Position numbers and translations under genes: made by a program
Assembly: GCF_022259695.1 (NCBI RefSeq)
Contig: NZ_CP092099.1
Coordinates: 1,100,471 to 1,164,470, forward strand
Direction: 5' to 3'
Source of the DNA: Flaviramulus sp. BrNp1-15
GTDB lineage: Bacteria > Bacteroidota > Bacteroidia > Flavobacteriales > Flavobacteriaceae
DNA length: 64,000 bases
The notes under the pieces: model-generated
What the model was told of the DNA's origin: nothing
Seen by the model: the letters and a program-made list of their open reading frames with translations, nothing else
The model's database searches: none
Shown: in pieces, positions 1 to 8,115 of the stretch
How positions within the stretch are numbered: the first letter of the stretch is position 1
How the letters are laid out: each line of letters opens with the position of its first letter

Positions 1-1
1 C

Positions 2-2326
2 CCAATAACACAAGTTCCAATTCCACATGGTTCGCGAGATAATTTTTTAGAAATTACATCATCTGGTTTGGTGTTCTTTTTAATCCCTTGGGGTATTTTA
101 CTTGTATTATTACCTTATATATTCTATAGATATTACAGTAAACGTTACTTGTTTTTTGGTTTATCAGTTACCATATGTACCATTTTAGGAACAGGAGGAA
201 CAACACCTGTTCCTTTAAAAATGTTAGGAGAAACAGCATTTAATATATTAACATTAGACCGTTTTACACTTTGGGCTTCTATCTTGTCTATACCTTTAAT
301 GGGTGAATTTGCATATCGTTTTGTACAAGGCGATTTAAAAGAACTCATTCAGTCTAAATTTGGTGCTATTTACCATCGTATTATTGGTGGAATATTAGCA
401 GGGTTATTTGTATTTATGGTCATTTTTACAATGAGTTTAAACTACTTTAGACCATCGCAGCCACAAAAAATAAAGATGTTACCTATTGTGAATTTCTTAA
501 ATCAAGATGATCATGATAAATGGCGATTTTTAACCCTTGGCTTTGGCGACCAAATGGCTTGGTTAAGTGCGCAAACCAATGCAATGACTGTAGATGGTAA
601 TTATCATTCTGCAAGACGATTACCAGAATTAACTACGAGACCAATTGAGCGTTTAGAAAACTCAAAATTTAAAGGAGTAGCTGGTATTGGATCTTTACAA
701 CAGTTTTTAACAACACCAGAAAAATATAACCTTAAATACATTTTTTCTAACGATAAGTTTTACGACCCAATTCTCTATTTCTGTGGTTGGCAACGTTTAA
801 GGCAATTAGAAAACGGTATTATGGTTTGGGAACGCCTTAATATACCTCCTGTATCATCTATTTTACCAAAAGAAGATGTTGCCAAATGGCTAAAAATTCA
901 TTGGGGAATTATGCCGTTTTTAACGGTTTTAATTGCTTTTATTTTAAACATACAAATGCTTTGGGTTAACATGTTAAAAACACGTATCAAGCCTGTTCCT
1001 GATTTTTTAAAATTTCCTATAGCGTATAACAAGTTCAATAGAAATGTATTAAGAATTACACATGTTTGGTCGCTAATTTTAGCTATTGTTGTGTTTTATG
1101 GAATCTATTTATTCTACTTAAAAAACGATTCGCAACGCAGTCCAGAAAATGCCATAATTGCATATTATGACGCTTTAGATTTTAAACAATTTGAAAAAGC
1201 ACATAGTTTAATAGATCCAAGTAGTGATATCCCAATTGCTCAGTATATGTTAGAAATTTCAGTAACCGACGGACTATTGAGTAGTTATGCTAAAATGGAT
1301 GCCATTGAAACCGAAATTACTAAACATAATGATAGCACGGTCTCTGCTAAAGTTATAACCAATTGGATAACACCTTTAGAGAAAATAGAGAAAGTAGATT
1401 ATAAATCACTATCTAAAATTAAAGGGAAGTGGTATTTAAAAGCAGACGATTTAAATAATGATTTACCTCCAGACCAATTGTATTCAGATAATGCAACAAA
1501 ATATTTTAATCAAGGAAGGCGACGTGTTACAACCGAACAAACGCATCATGAAGATATTTTAAAGCAACCTGTTTTAGAAGTCGTTTCAGCTAAATTAGTG
1601 CAATATGATGGTAGCTACGCTATTATTGGCGAAGTACAAAATATAGATAATGTTCCTGCAGATATTATTTTAAAAGGAACTCTATATAATGATGACAACA
1701 AACAGTTAGCTACATACAACGCAAAATATCATGTAAAGCATAAATTAATGCCTAAAGAATCCAGTAGTTTTCGTATAAATTTTGAAGGTATTGCTTGGTC
1801 TAAAACACAAGATTCTATTCCCGATACTTTTAACCCCGATGAATTTACGCCTGTTGAATTTGAAGAACAACCAACAAAGTTCAATTTACAGGTTGCAGGC
1901 AATGTATCTGGATCTGACTTATATAAAAATGTAGTACTTAGTGCTATTAATATTAAAGATAAAACTATAAACGGAAATCTTTTTAATAGTGGCATTCAGG
2001 AAATTACAATACCTCAAATTTTAATTACATATTATGATGATAGCCAAAATATGATTTGGGTAGACCATTTATTTGTAAAAGAAGGTGTGAGACAACAACG
2101 TAAACAAGATTTTGAATATCATATTTTGCAAGAAGGAAAAGTGAAAATCATTAATGAAAGTATGGAAAACATCTTTGTTAATGGTTTGCCAAACGAAGAT
2201 ATTTCTAATAAAATAGTGCCAAACAGAATAGATAATCATACCAATACACAATTACAAAAAATTGATCATACAGATTTTAGCTATATTAAAATTGAAATAA
2301 ACACATATATAGGAAGTCCGAATTAA
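2..2326 (+). CDS. Large multi-pass membrane protein, 5' end cut by window edge
   Basis: The frame is open from base 2, so the TTG at 68 is probably not the start and the gene begins outside the window. The visible product has hydrophobic membrane segments in its first 130 residues, a periplasmic stretch, further membrane segments around residues 280-300 and 335-355, then a long soluble C-terminal half. Residues about 500-600 look like an FxLYD-type beta domain (YAIIGEVQN, then hydrophobic strands). The layout resembles YfhO-like or 6-PTPS-related membrane proteins seen in exopolysaccharide loci, but no catalytic motif is visible. Its stop overlaps the next start by one base, so it is translationally coupled to the secreted protein and GH5-like enzyme behind it. 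A role in making or exporting an extracellular glycan is inferred from neighbours only. Confidence 0.7.
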   Translation, partial: PITQVPIPHGSRDNFLEITSSGLVFFLIPWGILLVLLPYIFYRYYSKRYLFFGLSVTICTILGTGGTTPVPLKMLGETAFNILTLDRFTLWASILSIPLMGEFAYRFVQGDLKELIQSKFGAIYHRIIGGILAGLFVFMVIFTMSLNYFRPSQPQKIKMLPIVNFLNQDDHDKWRFLTLGFGDQMAWLSAQTNAMTVDGNYHSARRLPELTTRPIERLENSKFKGVAGIGSLQQFLTTPEKYNLKYIFSNDKFYDPILYFCGWQRLRQLENGIMVWERLNIPPVSSILPKEDVAKWLKIHWGIMPFLTVLIAFILNIQMLWVNMLKTRIKPVPDFLKFPIAYNKFNRNVLRITHVWSLILAIVVFYGIYLFYLKNDSQRSPENAIIAYYDALDFKQFEKAHSLIDPSSDIPIAQYMLEISVTDGLLSSYAKMDAIETEITKHNDSTVSAKVITNWITPLEKIEKVDYKSLSKIKGKWYLKADDLNNDLPPDQLYSDNATKYFNQGRRRVTTEQTHHEDILKQPVLEVVSAKLVQYDGSYAIIGEVQNIDNVPADIILKGTLYNDDNKQLATYNAKYHVKHKLMPKESSSFRINFEGIAWSKTQDSIPDTFNPDEFTPVEFEEQPTKFNLQVAGNVSGSDLYKNVVLSAINIKDKTINGNLFNSGIQEITIPQILITYYDDSQNMIWVDHLFVKEGVRQQRKQDFEYHILQEGKVKIINESMENIFVNGLPNEDISNKIVPNRIDNHTNTQLQKIDHTDFSYIKIEINTYIGSPN

Positions 2327-3543
2327 TGAAACTTAAATATACATATCTATTCTTTTTAGGTTTGATTTTATTGTCATCTTTTACCATTATGAAAGAAGGT
2401 GAACGCGATGTTGATATTAAACTATTAACGGCACAAATAGATTATGAAGTTGGTAGCAGAGTAATTTTAAAATTTTCAACATCAGAAAATGTAAAACCTT
2501 TATTGTATTGTTCAAATAGTTATGGTTCAACTTTAGTGTCTCCAACTTTTGAAAGTAATACTTTAGAATATACAATCCCAAAAAACATTACCCATAAAAT
2601 TGGTGTTGTTAACTGGAAACTACTTCAAGATGGCGTTTCACTTTCAGGAACATTTAATATCAATCCTAAAGCAGAAGTAGCAACTATCGAAACCTATATT
2701 GGACCACCAAGTATTGAAGCTGGAGGAACAGATTATACGATGTTAGTGGTTGTTCCAACCGATTCTTTAGACAATCCTGTACCAGTAAATACCTTAGTTA
2801 ATGCGAAACATCAGTTTTTGTCGTTAGAAGAAAGTCATAACATTTTTACTAATAACTTAATTGCTTTTAAAAATATTTATTCAAAAAAAGAAAGTGGTAG
2901 AATGTTGGTGTCTTCAGAAAGTTTAGGAACCAATTCTAAGGAATTTACCATAAATATATCTTCTTCAATCCCAACAGATTTTAGTATTACAGCTAAGCGA
3001 CCTCATGATTATGCAGATGGCAATCAAATAACAACATTTTCAACATCTATTATAAAAGACAAACAGAATAATGTAGTTAGTGATGGTACTTTTGTGATGT
3101 TTTTTATCAAAAACTCTAAGGGCAATATTTTAAAAACAACTGGCACAACCATTGATGGTATTGCAACTTCTAAGATAATTCACCCAGATTATGCTGATAA
3201 TTGGGTCATTAAAGCTTTTGTTGATGGTATGGCAGAAAGTAATGATATAACTGTTAATTATCAGCAAGTAATTGAAGATTTTAATGTTGCGTTTTCTAAT
3301 AATAATCGTGATATTTCTGTTGGTCCATTACAAAGTTTTATGCAACAAATGATTCCGGATGGTTTACAGGTAAAACTTCTAATTTATAAGAACAATAAAC
3401 TTTTAGAAACTTACACCAAAACATCATATAATGGCTATGTGTATTTCAAATTAAAACCAGCTATTTTTGAAAATGATACTTATAATTTTCGCATTGAAAC
3501 CGCAGGAATAGAAAAAGAATTTAACAATAAAAAACTATGGTAG
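2326..3543 (+). CDS. Secreted Ig-like domain protein of polysaccharide locus
   Basis: 405 residues with an N-terminal hydrophobic segment (LFFLGLILLSSFTI) that acts as signal peptide or anchor. The rest is beta-rich. Two stretches (about residues 120-210 and 220-320) resemble bacterial Ig-like/invasin-type domains, with phrases such as DNPVPVNTLV and DKQNNVVSDGT that are typical of Big-1 folds. No catalytic motif is seen. The start ATG shares its A with the TAA of the upstream gene, and the end overlaps the GH5-like gene by 7 bp, so all three are one operon. A scaffold or carbohydrate-handling role at the cell envelope is inferred; specific function is unknown. Confidence 0.65.
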   Translation: MKLKYTYLFFLGLILLSSFTIMKEGERDVDIKLLTAQIDYEVGSRVILKFSTSENVKPLLYCSNSYGSTLVSPTFESNTLEYTIPKNITHKIGVVNWKLLQDGVSLSGTFNINPKAEVATIETYIGPPSIEAGGTDYTMLVVVPTDSLDNPVPVNTLVNAKHQFLSLEESHNIFTNNLIAFKNIYSKKESGRMLVSSESLGTNSKEFTINISSSIPTDFSITAKRPHDYADGNQITTFSTSIIKDKQNNVVSDGTFVMFFIKNSKGNILKTTGTTIDGIATSKIIHPDYADNWVIKAFVDGMAESNDITVNYQQVIEDFNVAFSNNNRDISVGPLQSFMQQMIPDGLQVKLLIYKNNKLLETYTKTSYNGYVYFKLKPAIFENDTYNFRIETAGIEKEFNNKKLW

Positions 3544-5054
3544 CTCTTAATAAAAACATAATGCGTACCATTTTAATAGCCTCATATATTATGCTTATAG
3601 CCTTAATTGTTTCTGGTGTTAGCGCTATATTTAGTTACCTAAATACAGGTGCAGATAGAAGCACTATGTTACATACCGAAATTAAAAAAGTAGAACAATA
3701 TTTACCTAAACTAAATTGGGAACCTTTACAAAATGAAGGCAGACCAATGGATAAGGAAAATTTAAATGCTTTACAAAACGATTATTTAGATGCTTGGTAT
3801 GTAAAGCAAATTGCATACAAAACCAACAAAATTGCTGGAATTAAGGATTATTACACAGATAGTGCAAGAGAAAATTTATATGCTTTTATAGAGCTAAATA
3901 AAGCTGAAGATATATCCATTGAAGCTACTACATTAAAACACAATCCAACTCTAGAATTTTTTAGTGAGGATGGACAATTGGCTGTAATTACAGATCGAAA
4001 TGTTGTAGAGTATAAACGCGTATTTAAAGCTAAAGAACTAGTTTTAGAAACTACCGAAATATCCAATTATAAAATGGTGTTTTTACTTGAAGATGGCTTT
4101 TGGCGCATTAGACATTTGGTTAAAGAAGATGCAGGAATTTACAATACAAAATCTAAAATAGTTTCAGTAGATAGTTTGGATATTAAAGGAATTAACTACT
4201 ATCCACAAGCCAATCCATGGGATATGTTTGGTGATGCATTTTCAATAGATACCATCTCAAAAGATTTTAAAATTATAAAAAATGCTGGACTAAATTCGGT
4301 GCGACTTTTTGTGCAATATGAAGACTTTGGAAAAGCAGAAGTTAACCCTAAAAAAATTGAGAAATTAAAGCAAACTTTAGATTTAGCAGAAGAGCATAAT
4401 TTAAAAGTAGTCTTAACGCTTTTTGATTTTTATGGCGATTATAATGTAATGAGTTGGACATTAAACCAACGTCACGCAGAAATTATCGTTAAAGCTGTAA
4501 AAAATCATAACGCTTTGTTGGCTTGGGATATAAAAAACGAACCTAATTTAGACTTTGATTCCAGAGGAAAAGACAATGTAATTGCATGGTTAGAGAATAT
4601 GATTGATTTAGTAAAATCTATTGATGATTCTCATCCTGTAACCATTGGATGGTCTAACACGCAAAGTGCTTCTATTTTAAAAGATAAAGTAGACTTTGTG
4701 TCTTTTCATTATTATGAAGCTCTAGAAAAATTAGATGAAGCCATCAAATCCATGAAATCAGAAATTCCAAACAAACCTTTAGTACTTCAAGAATATGGAT
4801 TATCATCTTATTCTGGATTTTGGAAACCTTTTGGAAGTTCTGAAGAAGATCAAGCTAATTACCATAAAAAAATCCAAGAGATAATTGCAAATAACGATTT
4901 GCAATTTATGTCTTGGACTTTATATGACTTTACTTATATACCAAAGGAAGTCGTAGGTAGACTTCCTTGGCGTAAAAACACTCAAAAACACTTTGGTTTT
5001 ATTGATAAAAATGGGGCAAAAAAGGCGTCGTTTAAGTATATTACTCAACAGTAG
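3537..5054 (+). CDS. Membrane-anchored GH5-like glycoside hydrolase
   Basis: 505 residues. One transmembrane helix (about residues 12-32) anchors the protein; residues 40-210 are an uncharacterised periplasmic region; from about 215 a TIM-barrel hydrolase follows (IKGINYYP). Clan GH-A catalytic motifs are visible: WDIKNEPN with acid/base Glu335, and LQEYGLS with nucleophile Glu419. The fold suits GH5-type cleavage of a beta-glycan, perhaps editing or releasing the polymer made by this locus, as hydrolases often do in cellulose and alginate-type secretion loci (inference). It overlaps the previous gene by 7 bp. Its end overlaps the convergent glycosyltransferase by 14 bp, which is unusual. An internal ATG at codon 9 is an alternative start. 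Confidence 0.8.
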   Translation: MVALNKNIMRTILIASYIMLIALIVSGVSAIFSYLNTGADRSTMLHTEIKKVEQYLPKLNWEPLQNEGRPMDKENLNALQNDYLDAWYVKQIAYKTNKIAGIKDYYTDSARENLYAFIELNKAEDISIEATTLKHNPTLEFFSEDGQLAVITDRNVVEYKRVFKAKELVLETTEISNYKMVFLLEDGFWRIRHLVKEDAGIYNTKSKIVSVDSLDIKGINYYPQANPWDMFGDAFSIDTISKDFKIIKNAGLNSVRLFVQYEDFGKAEVNPKKIEKLKQTLDLAEEHNLKVVLTLFDFYGDYNVMSWTLNQRHAEIIVKAVKNHNALLAWDIKNEPNLDFDSRGKDNVIAWLENMIDLVKSIDDSHPVTIGWSNTQSASILKDKVDFVSFHYYEALEKLDEAIKSMKSEIPNKPLVLQEYGLSSYSGFWKPFGSSEEDQANYHKKIQEIIANNDLQFMSWTLYDFTYIPKEVVGRLPWRKNTQKHFGFIDKNGAKKASFKYITQQ

Positions 5055-6264
5055 TAGGTTCTATAACCATTGTTCTTTTAGTCTTGTTTTTAGACATTAT
5101 TTTATTAAAACTTGTTAAATACATGTCTGTAATTTTTTGCATTGGGTAAGCTGTAGCAGCTCTATAATTTGCAACACCTAAAGCAATTCTATAATTATCG
5201 TTAATTACAATAGCTTCAATAGCATTGGCTAAACTATTTACAGAAGTTGGTTCGAAAAATTCTCCTTGGTAACCTTCATCATTTACTAATAAAGCTAAAT
5301 CACCTAAATCTGGCATTACTACTGCTTTACCATAGCTTCCTGCTTGGTGTAACACTCCAGAACTTCCCGTAGTTGAGGTATATGGAAAAACAACTACAGC
5401 ACTTTCTTTAAATAATGTTGGCACTTCATATTCTTCAACATATCCAGTAAATCTTACTTGCGGTACGTGTTTATAATCTTCTTGTACTTTTGCTAAATAA
5501 CCAGGTACATTAGGGTTATCTGTTCCGGCAATTACAACTTCTAAATCTAATCCAGTAGTTTTTCGAACTTTTTCTACAGCTTCAATCATTATTTCCACTT
5601 TTTTGTAAGTTCCAAATTTTCCAAAAGTCATTATTTGTAACGGACCTTTTGGTAAGTTGTAATCTGGTTGCACTTCAGAAACTTCAAATGTTCCATGAGG
5701 AATTAAGGTTACATTTTTAGCCTTGTATTTCTTTTCTAAGATATCTACATATTTTTGCATGGTTAATGCAACTGTATCTGCCTGTAAAATTAGCTTTGTT
5801 AATGTGGTTCCAATAAAACCATAAATTTTTTGCATGATTTTATTTGATGTGAATCCAGCAGACCCTAAATCTACTTCTTCTAAAATATTGTGTAATAACA
5901 CAATGTTTGGTATACGCTTTAGTTTGCAAACTAATGGCAACATTAATCCTAAAGCTGCTGCTATTTTTTTGTCACCAAATTTCATGAACTGTAGATTAAA
6001 TAAAACAGCATCTGGCTTTTCTTGACTTATGGCTTTGGTTACATTTAAAATATTTGTGTAACTATTAAATGCCCAACATTCTCTTATAGTTATTTTACAA
6101 CCTGCTTCATCAAATTCAATATCTTTTTCACCATCTGTTTTGTCAGTTAGCAAAACTATTTCTGTAATATCTTCTTTTTGTCTGAAGTGTTTTACTAGAT
6201 GGTACGCATACTCGTTTAAAGTAACCTTACTTGGAGGATATGCTGTTACAATTGCTAATTTCAT
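5041..6264 (-). CDS. GT4-family glycosyltransferase
   Basis: 407 residues with the two-domain GT-B layout. The N-terminal acceptor domain starts MKLAIVTAYPP and has a PNIVLLHN motif; the C-terminal donor domain has LQIMTFGKFGTYKKVE and the GT4 donor-site region TTGSSGVLHQAGSYGKAVV followed by GEFFEP with the expected glutamate. It should transfer a sugar from a nucleotide donor to a growing lipid-linked or polymeric glycan at the inner face of the membrane. Upstream sits promoter A, with three 21-bp-spaced repeats, placing it in the proposed LytTR regulon. The flippase lies just upstream but has its own promoter (B). Sugar specificity cannot be read. Confidence 0.88.
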   Translation of the reverse strand: MKLAIVTAYPPSKVTLNEYAYHLVKHFRQKEDITEIVLLTDKTDGEKDIEFDEAGCKITIRECWAFNSYTNILNVTKAISQEKPDAVLFNLQFMKFGDKKIAAALGLMLPLVCKLKRIPNIVLLHNILEEVDLGSAGFTSNKIMQKIYGFIGTTLTKLILQADTVALTMQKYVDILEKKYKAKNVTLIPHGTFEVSEVQPDYNLPKGPLQIMTFGKFGTYKKVEIMIEAVEKVRKTTGLDLEVVIAGTDNPNVPGYLAKVQEDYKHVPQVRFTGYVEEYEVPTLFKESAVVVFPYTSTTGSSGVLHQAGSYGKAVVMPDLGDLALLVNDEGYQGEFFEPTSVNSLANAIEAIVINDNYRIALGVANYRAATAYPMQKITDMYLTSFNKIMSKNKTKRTMVIEPTTVE

Positions 6265-6302
6265 AATATATGTTTTTTTAAAGTGTTTTTTTAATTACAG
6301 TA

Positions 6303-6393
6303 CAAATTTGCGTCATTAAAAGTTTGAAAATTGTCGTATTTAGTTAGAATGCTTTTTACTGTAGACGAATGGAACAAAACTTTAGATTTAGCT
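6303..6393 (-). promoter_or_regulatory. Promoter A: 21-bp direct repeats plus -7 box (GT4 gene)
   Basis: On the plus strand three repeats start at 6341 (TAGTTAGAATG), 6362 (TAGACGAATGG) and 6383 (TAGATTTAGCT), exactly 21 bp apart. The -7 box on the minus strand is CAAATTTG (6303-6310), one base off TAnnTTTG, and begins 31 bp from the proximal repeat. It reads into the GT4 gene starting at 6264. The distal repeat lies at the 3' end of the flippase gene. Confidence 0.72.
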
Positions 6394-7653
6394 ATTTACC
6401 AAAAGTTGTTTTTTGTTAGTTTTATTGTTAAAAATGAAAAACAATACCTGGATAACTAGAAGCAAAAACATAGCTATAATTTGCATATGTACTACTTGCT
6501 CTAAACTATCATGGTAAAAAATAACTAATCCCATTTGAAGCATACCAAACAAGCCAGAAATTACTACAGGAACATACTTATCTAAGGATAAATAGTAATA
6601 TGCAAAAATGTTAGAAATTGCAAATAGGCCTGTTGCTAAAGCATACTTCCATAATAATGGAGCCATTGCTAAATAGCTGTCTCCAAATAAAATTGTAATT
6701 GCTGTCTTTGGGAATAACACACAACCAATAATTATTACAGTTGCAATTCCAGCAATATATCCAACATACTTAAATAGAATAGGAGCTGTTTCTTTACCTT
6801 CTTTTTTTAGCTGAACTACTGTTGGTAAAAGTAGCATTACAAACATCCAAGCAATAAAGTAAACAATTCTACCAATTAAGGCTAATGATGCATATAAACC
6901 AGCATCATAAGATTCAAAATAGTGCTTAACCAATAAGATATCACTATTATTAATTATAATTTGAGTTAACTCATAAAACGCAGTGATTATAAAAAATCGG
7001 CGCACCTGTTTTGAGTGTTTTGCTTCTAAAACAAAAGGAGATTTAAAATTTAAGTTTTTAAACCTAAAAGGAACTAATCCAAATCCGAAAGAGATTAAAA
7101 TTCCGATTGCGATAACCACTGAAGACTGAATGTTAAGCAAAAAGATTAACCCAAGAGTGATGATTAATCTGCTTAGCATTTCTGCTTGATATGTTATTGA
7201 TAAAGATTTAAATTCTTTTTTTCCTTGAAATACACCTCTGTTTACACTCATTAAAAAGTATAAAGGCACGCCAATACCAAAAATGGTAAACATGCTTGAG
7301 GATGATGTATTAAAAACTTGTTGTAGTTGAGTAGCAAAAACTATTATTAAAACGCCCAATATTATACCAACTACAGTAGCGTTTTTATAAGTTTTCGAAA
7401 TAAAACTGTTAAACAAGTTGTTTTCAAAAATGACTGAAAACTTTGCAGTTACCAGTTGAAAAGTCATTGCCACAAAAGAAAGTACTAATAAAAAGGTTAT
7501 TAATACTGCCGCATCTGCAAATTGAGCCGGACCTAATATTCTTCCAAGAATAAGGTTGTATAAGTAATTACCACCATTTACAACCAATACACTTAGCATA
7601 AATAGTTGTTCTGGAGATATTTTTTTCGATTTTAAAGTGGTTAAGATTTGCAT
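6388..7653 (-). CDS. Polysaccharide flippase, MATE/MOP superfamily (Wzx-like)
   Basis: 421 residues and almost wholly hydrophobic, with about 12 predicted membrane helices, the usual number for oligosaccharide flippases. The N-terminal region (NGGNYLYNLILGRILGPAQFADAA) is typical of the PST/MOP group that moves lipid-linked oligosaccharide across the inner membrane. It lies 32 bp behind the STAS gene and probably shares its promoter B. Together with the GT4 enzyme, the GH5-like hydrolase and the beta-barrel protein next door, this supports a polymer-export locus. Substrate unknown. Confidence 0.85.
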   Translation of the reverse strand: MQILTTLKSKKISPEQLFMLSVLVVNGGNYLYNLILGRILGPAQFADAAVLITFLLVLSFVAMTFQLVTAKFSVIFENNLFNSFISKTYKNATVVGIILGVLIIVFATQLQQVFNTSSSSMFTIFGIGVPLYFLMSVNRGVFQGKKEFKSLSITYQAEMLSRLIITLGLIFLLNIQSSVVIAIGILISFGFGLVPFRFKNLNFKSPFVLEAKHSKQVRRFFIITAFYELTQIIINNSDILLVKHYFESYDAGLYASLALIGRIVYFIAWMFVMLLLPTVVQLKKEGKETAPILFKYVGYIAGIATVIIIGCVLFPKTAITILFGDSYLAMAPLLWKYALATGLFAISNIFAYYYLSLDKYVPVVISGLFGMLQMGLVIFYHDSLEQVVHMQIIAMFLLLVIQVLFFIFNNKTNKKQLLVNS

Positions 7654-7685
7654 GACTTTTATTTGTTGCTAATGGTTTTAACTAA

Positions 7686-7961
7686 TTATGCTGCATGATT
7701 GTATAGCTCATCATAGATGTCTTTACAGCCATAACCAATAATTTCAAATTTTTTCTTGTACATTAATGAAATAGCATTTAGTTCTTTTAAAACTTTCATG
7801 CCGCTTCTATCAATTAATTTAACACCATCAATATTTATAGTTAATGATTTACTAAAAAGAAGTAAAAACTCTAAATGGTTTTTAAATTGTTTAATAGTAG
7901 TTTCATTAATAGATCCTTTTATTAAAAATATTTTGCCTTGTTGTTTAATTGAAAGTGACAT
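7686..7961 (-). CDS. STAS-domain protein (anti-sigma antagonist fold)
   Basis: 91 residues that make up a single STAS domain: an initial beta hairpin (GKIFLIKGSINET), a helix, the strand SLTINIDGVKLID, and the loop DRSGMKVLKEL, where the serine sits at the site phosphorylated in SpoIIAA-type proteins (family knowledge; DSSG is more usual). No partner kinase or phosphatase is in the window. It is the first gene behind promoter B and sits 32 bp ahead of the flippase, so it may tune polysaccharide export, as STAS proteins do in other biofilm systems (inference). Confidence 0.82.
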   Translation of the reverse strand: MSLSIKQQGKIFLIKGSINETTIKQFKNHLEFLLLFSKSLTINIDGVKLIDRSGMKVLKELNAISLMYKKKFEIIGYGCKDIYDELYNHAA

Positions 7962-8002
7962 AATCTTTATTTTTTAATTAATATTGTTTTAGATTTCTGA
8001 CG

Positions 8003-8072
8003 CAAATATCTTTCAAGAATCAATGGTTGGTAGTCAAATTTCGGTGAATGGCACTTTGCTGTAGATGAATGA
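8003..8072 (-). promoter_or_regulatory. Promoter B: 21-bp direct repeats plus -7 box (STAS-flippase)
   Basis: Repeats start at 8041 (TCGGTGAATGG) and 8062 (TAGATGAATGA), 21 bp apart. A weak third match starts at 8020. The minus-strand -7 box is GATATTTG (8003-8010), 31 bp from the 8041 repeat. It reads into the STAS gene at 7961. It also lies just ahead of the divergent beta-barrel gene, but the spacing fits only the minus direction. Confidence 0.7.
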
Positions 8073-8115
8073 AGCTACTTTTGGTCTTAACTTGCAGTAT
8101 CATAAAAACCAAGTC

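Noticed and set aside
8020-8030. TCAATGGTTGG as a third repeat at promoter B
   Set aside because: It matches 8 of 11 positions but would lie too close to the -7 box compared with the other seven promoters.
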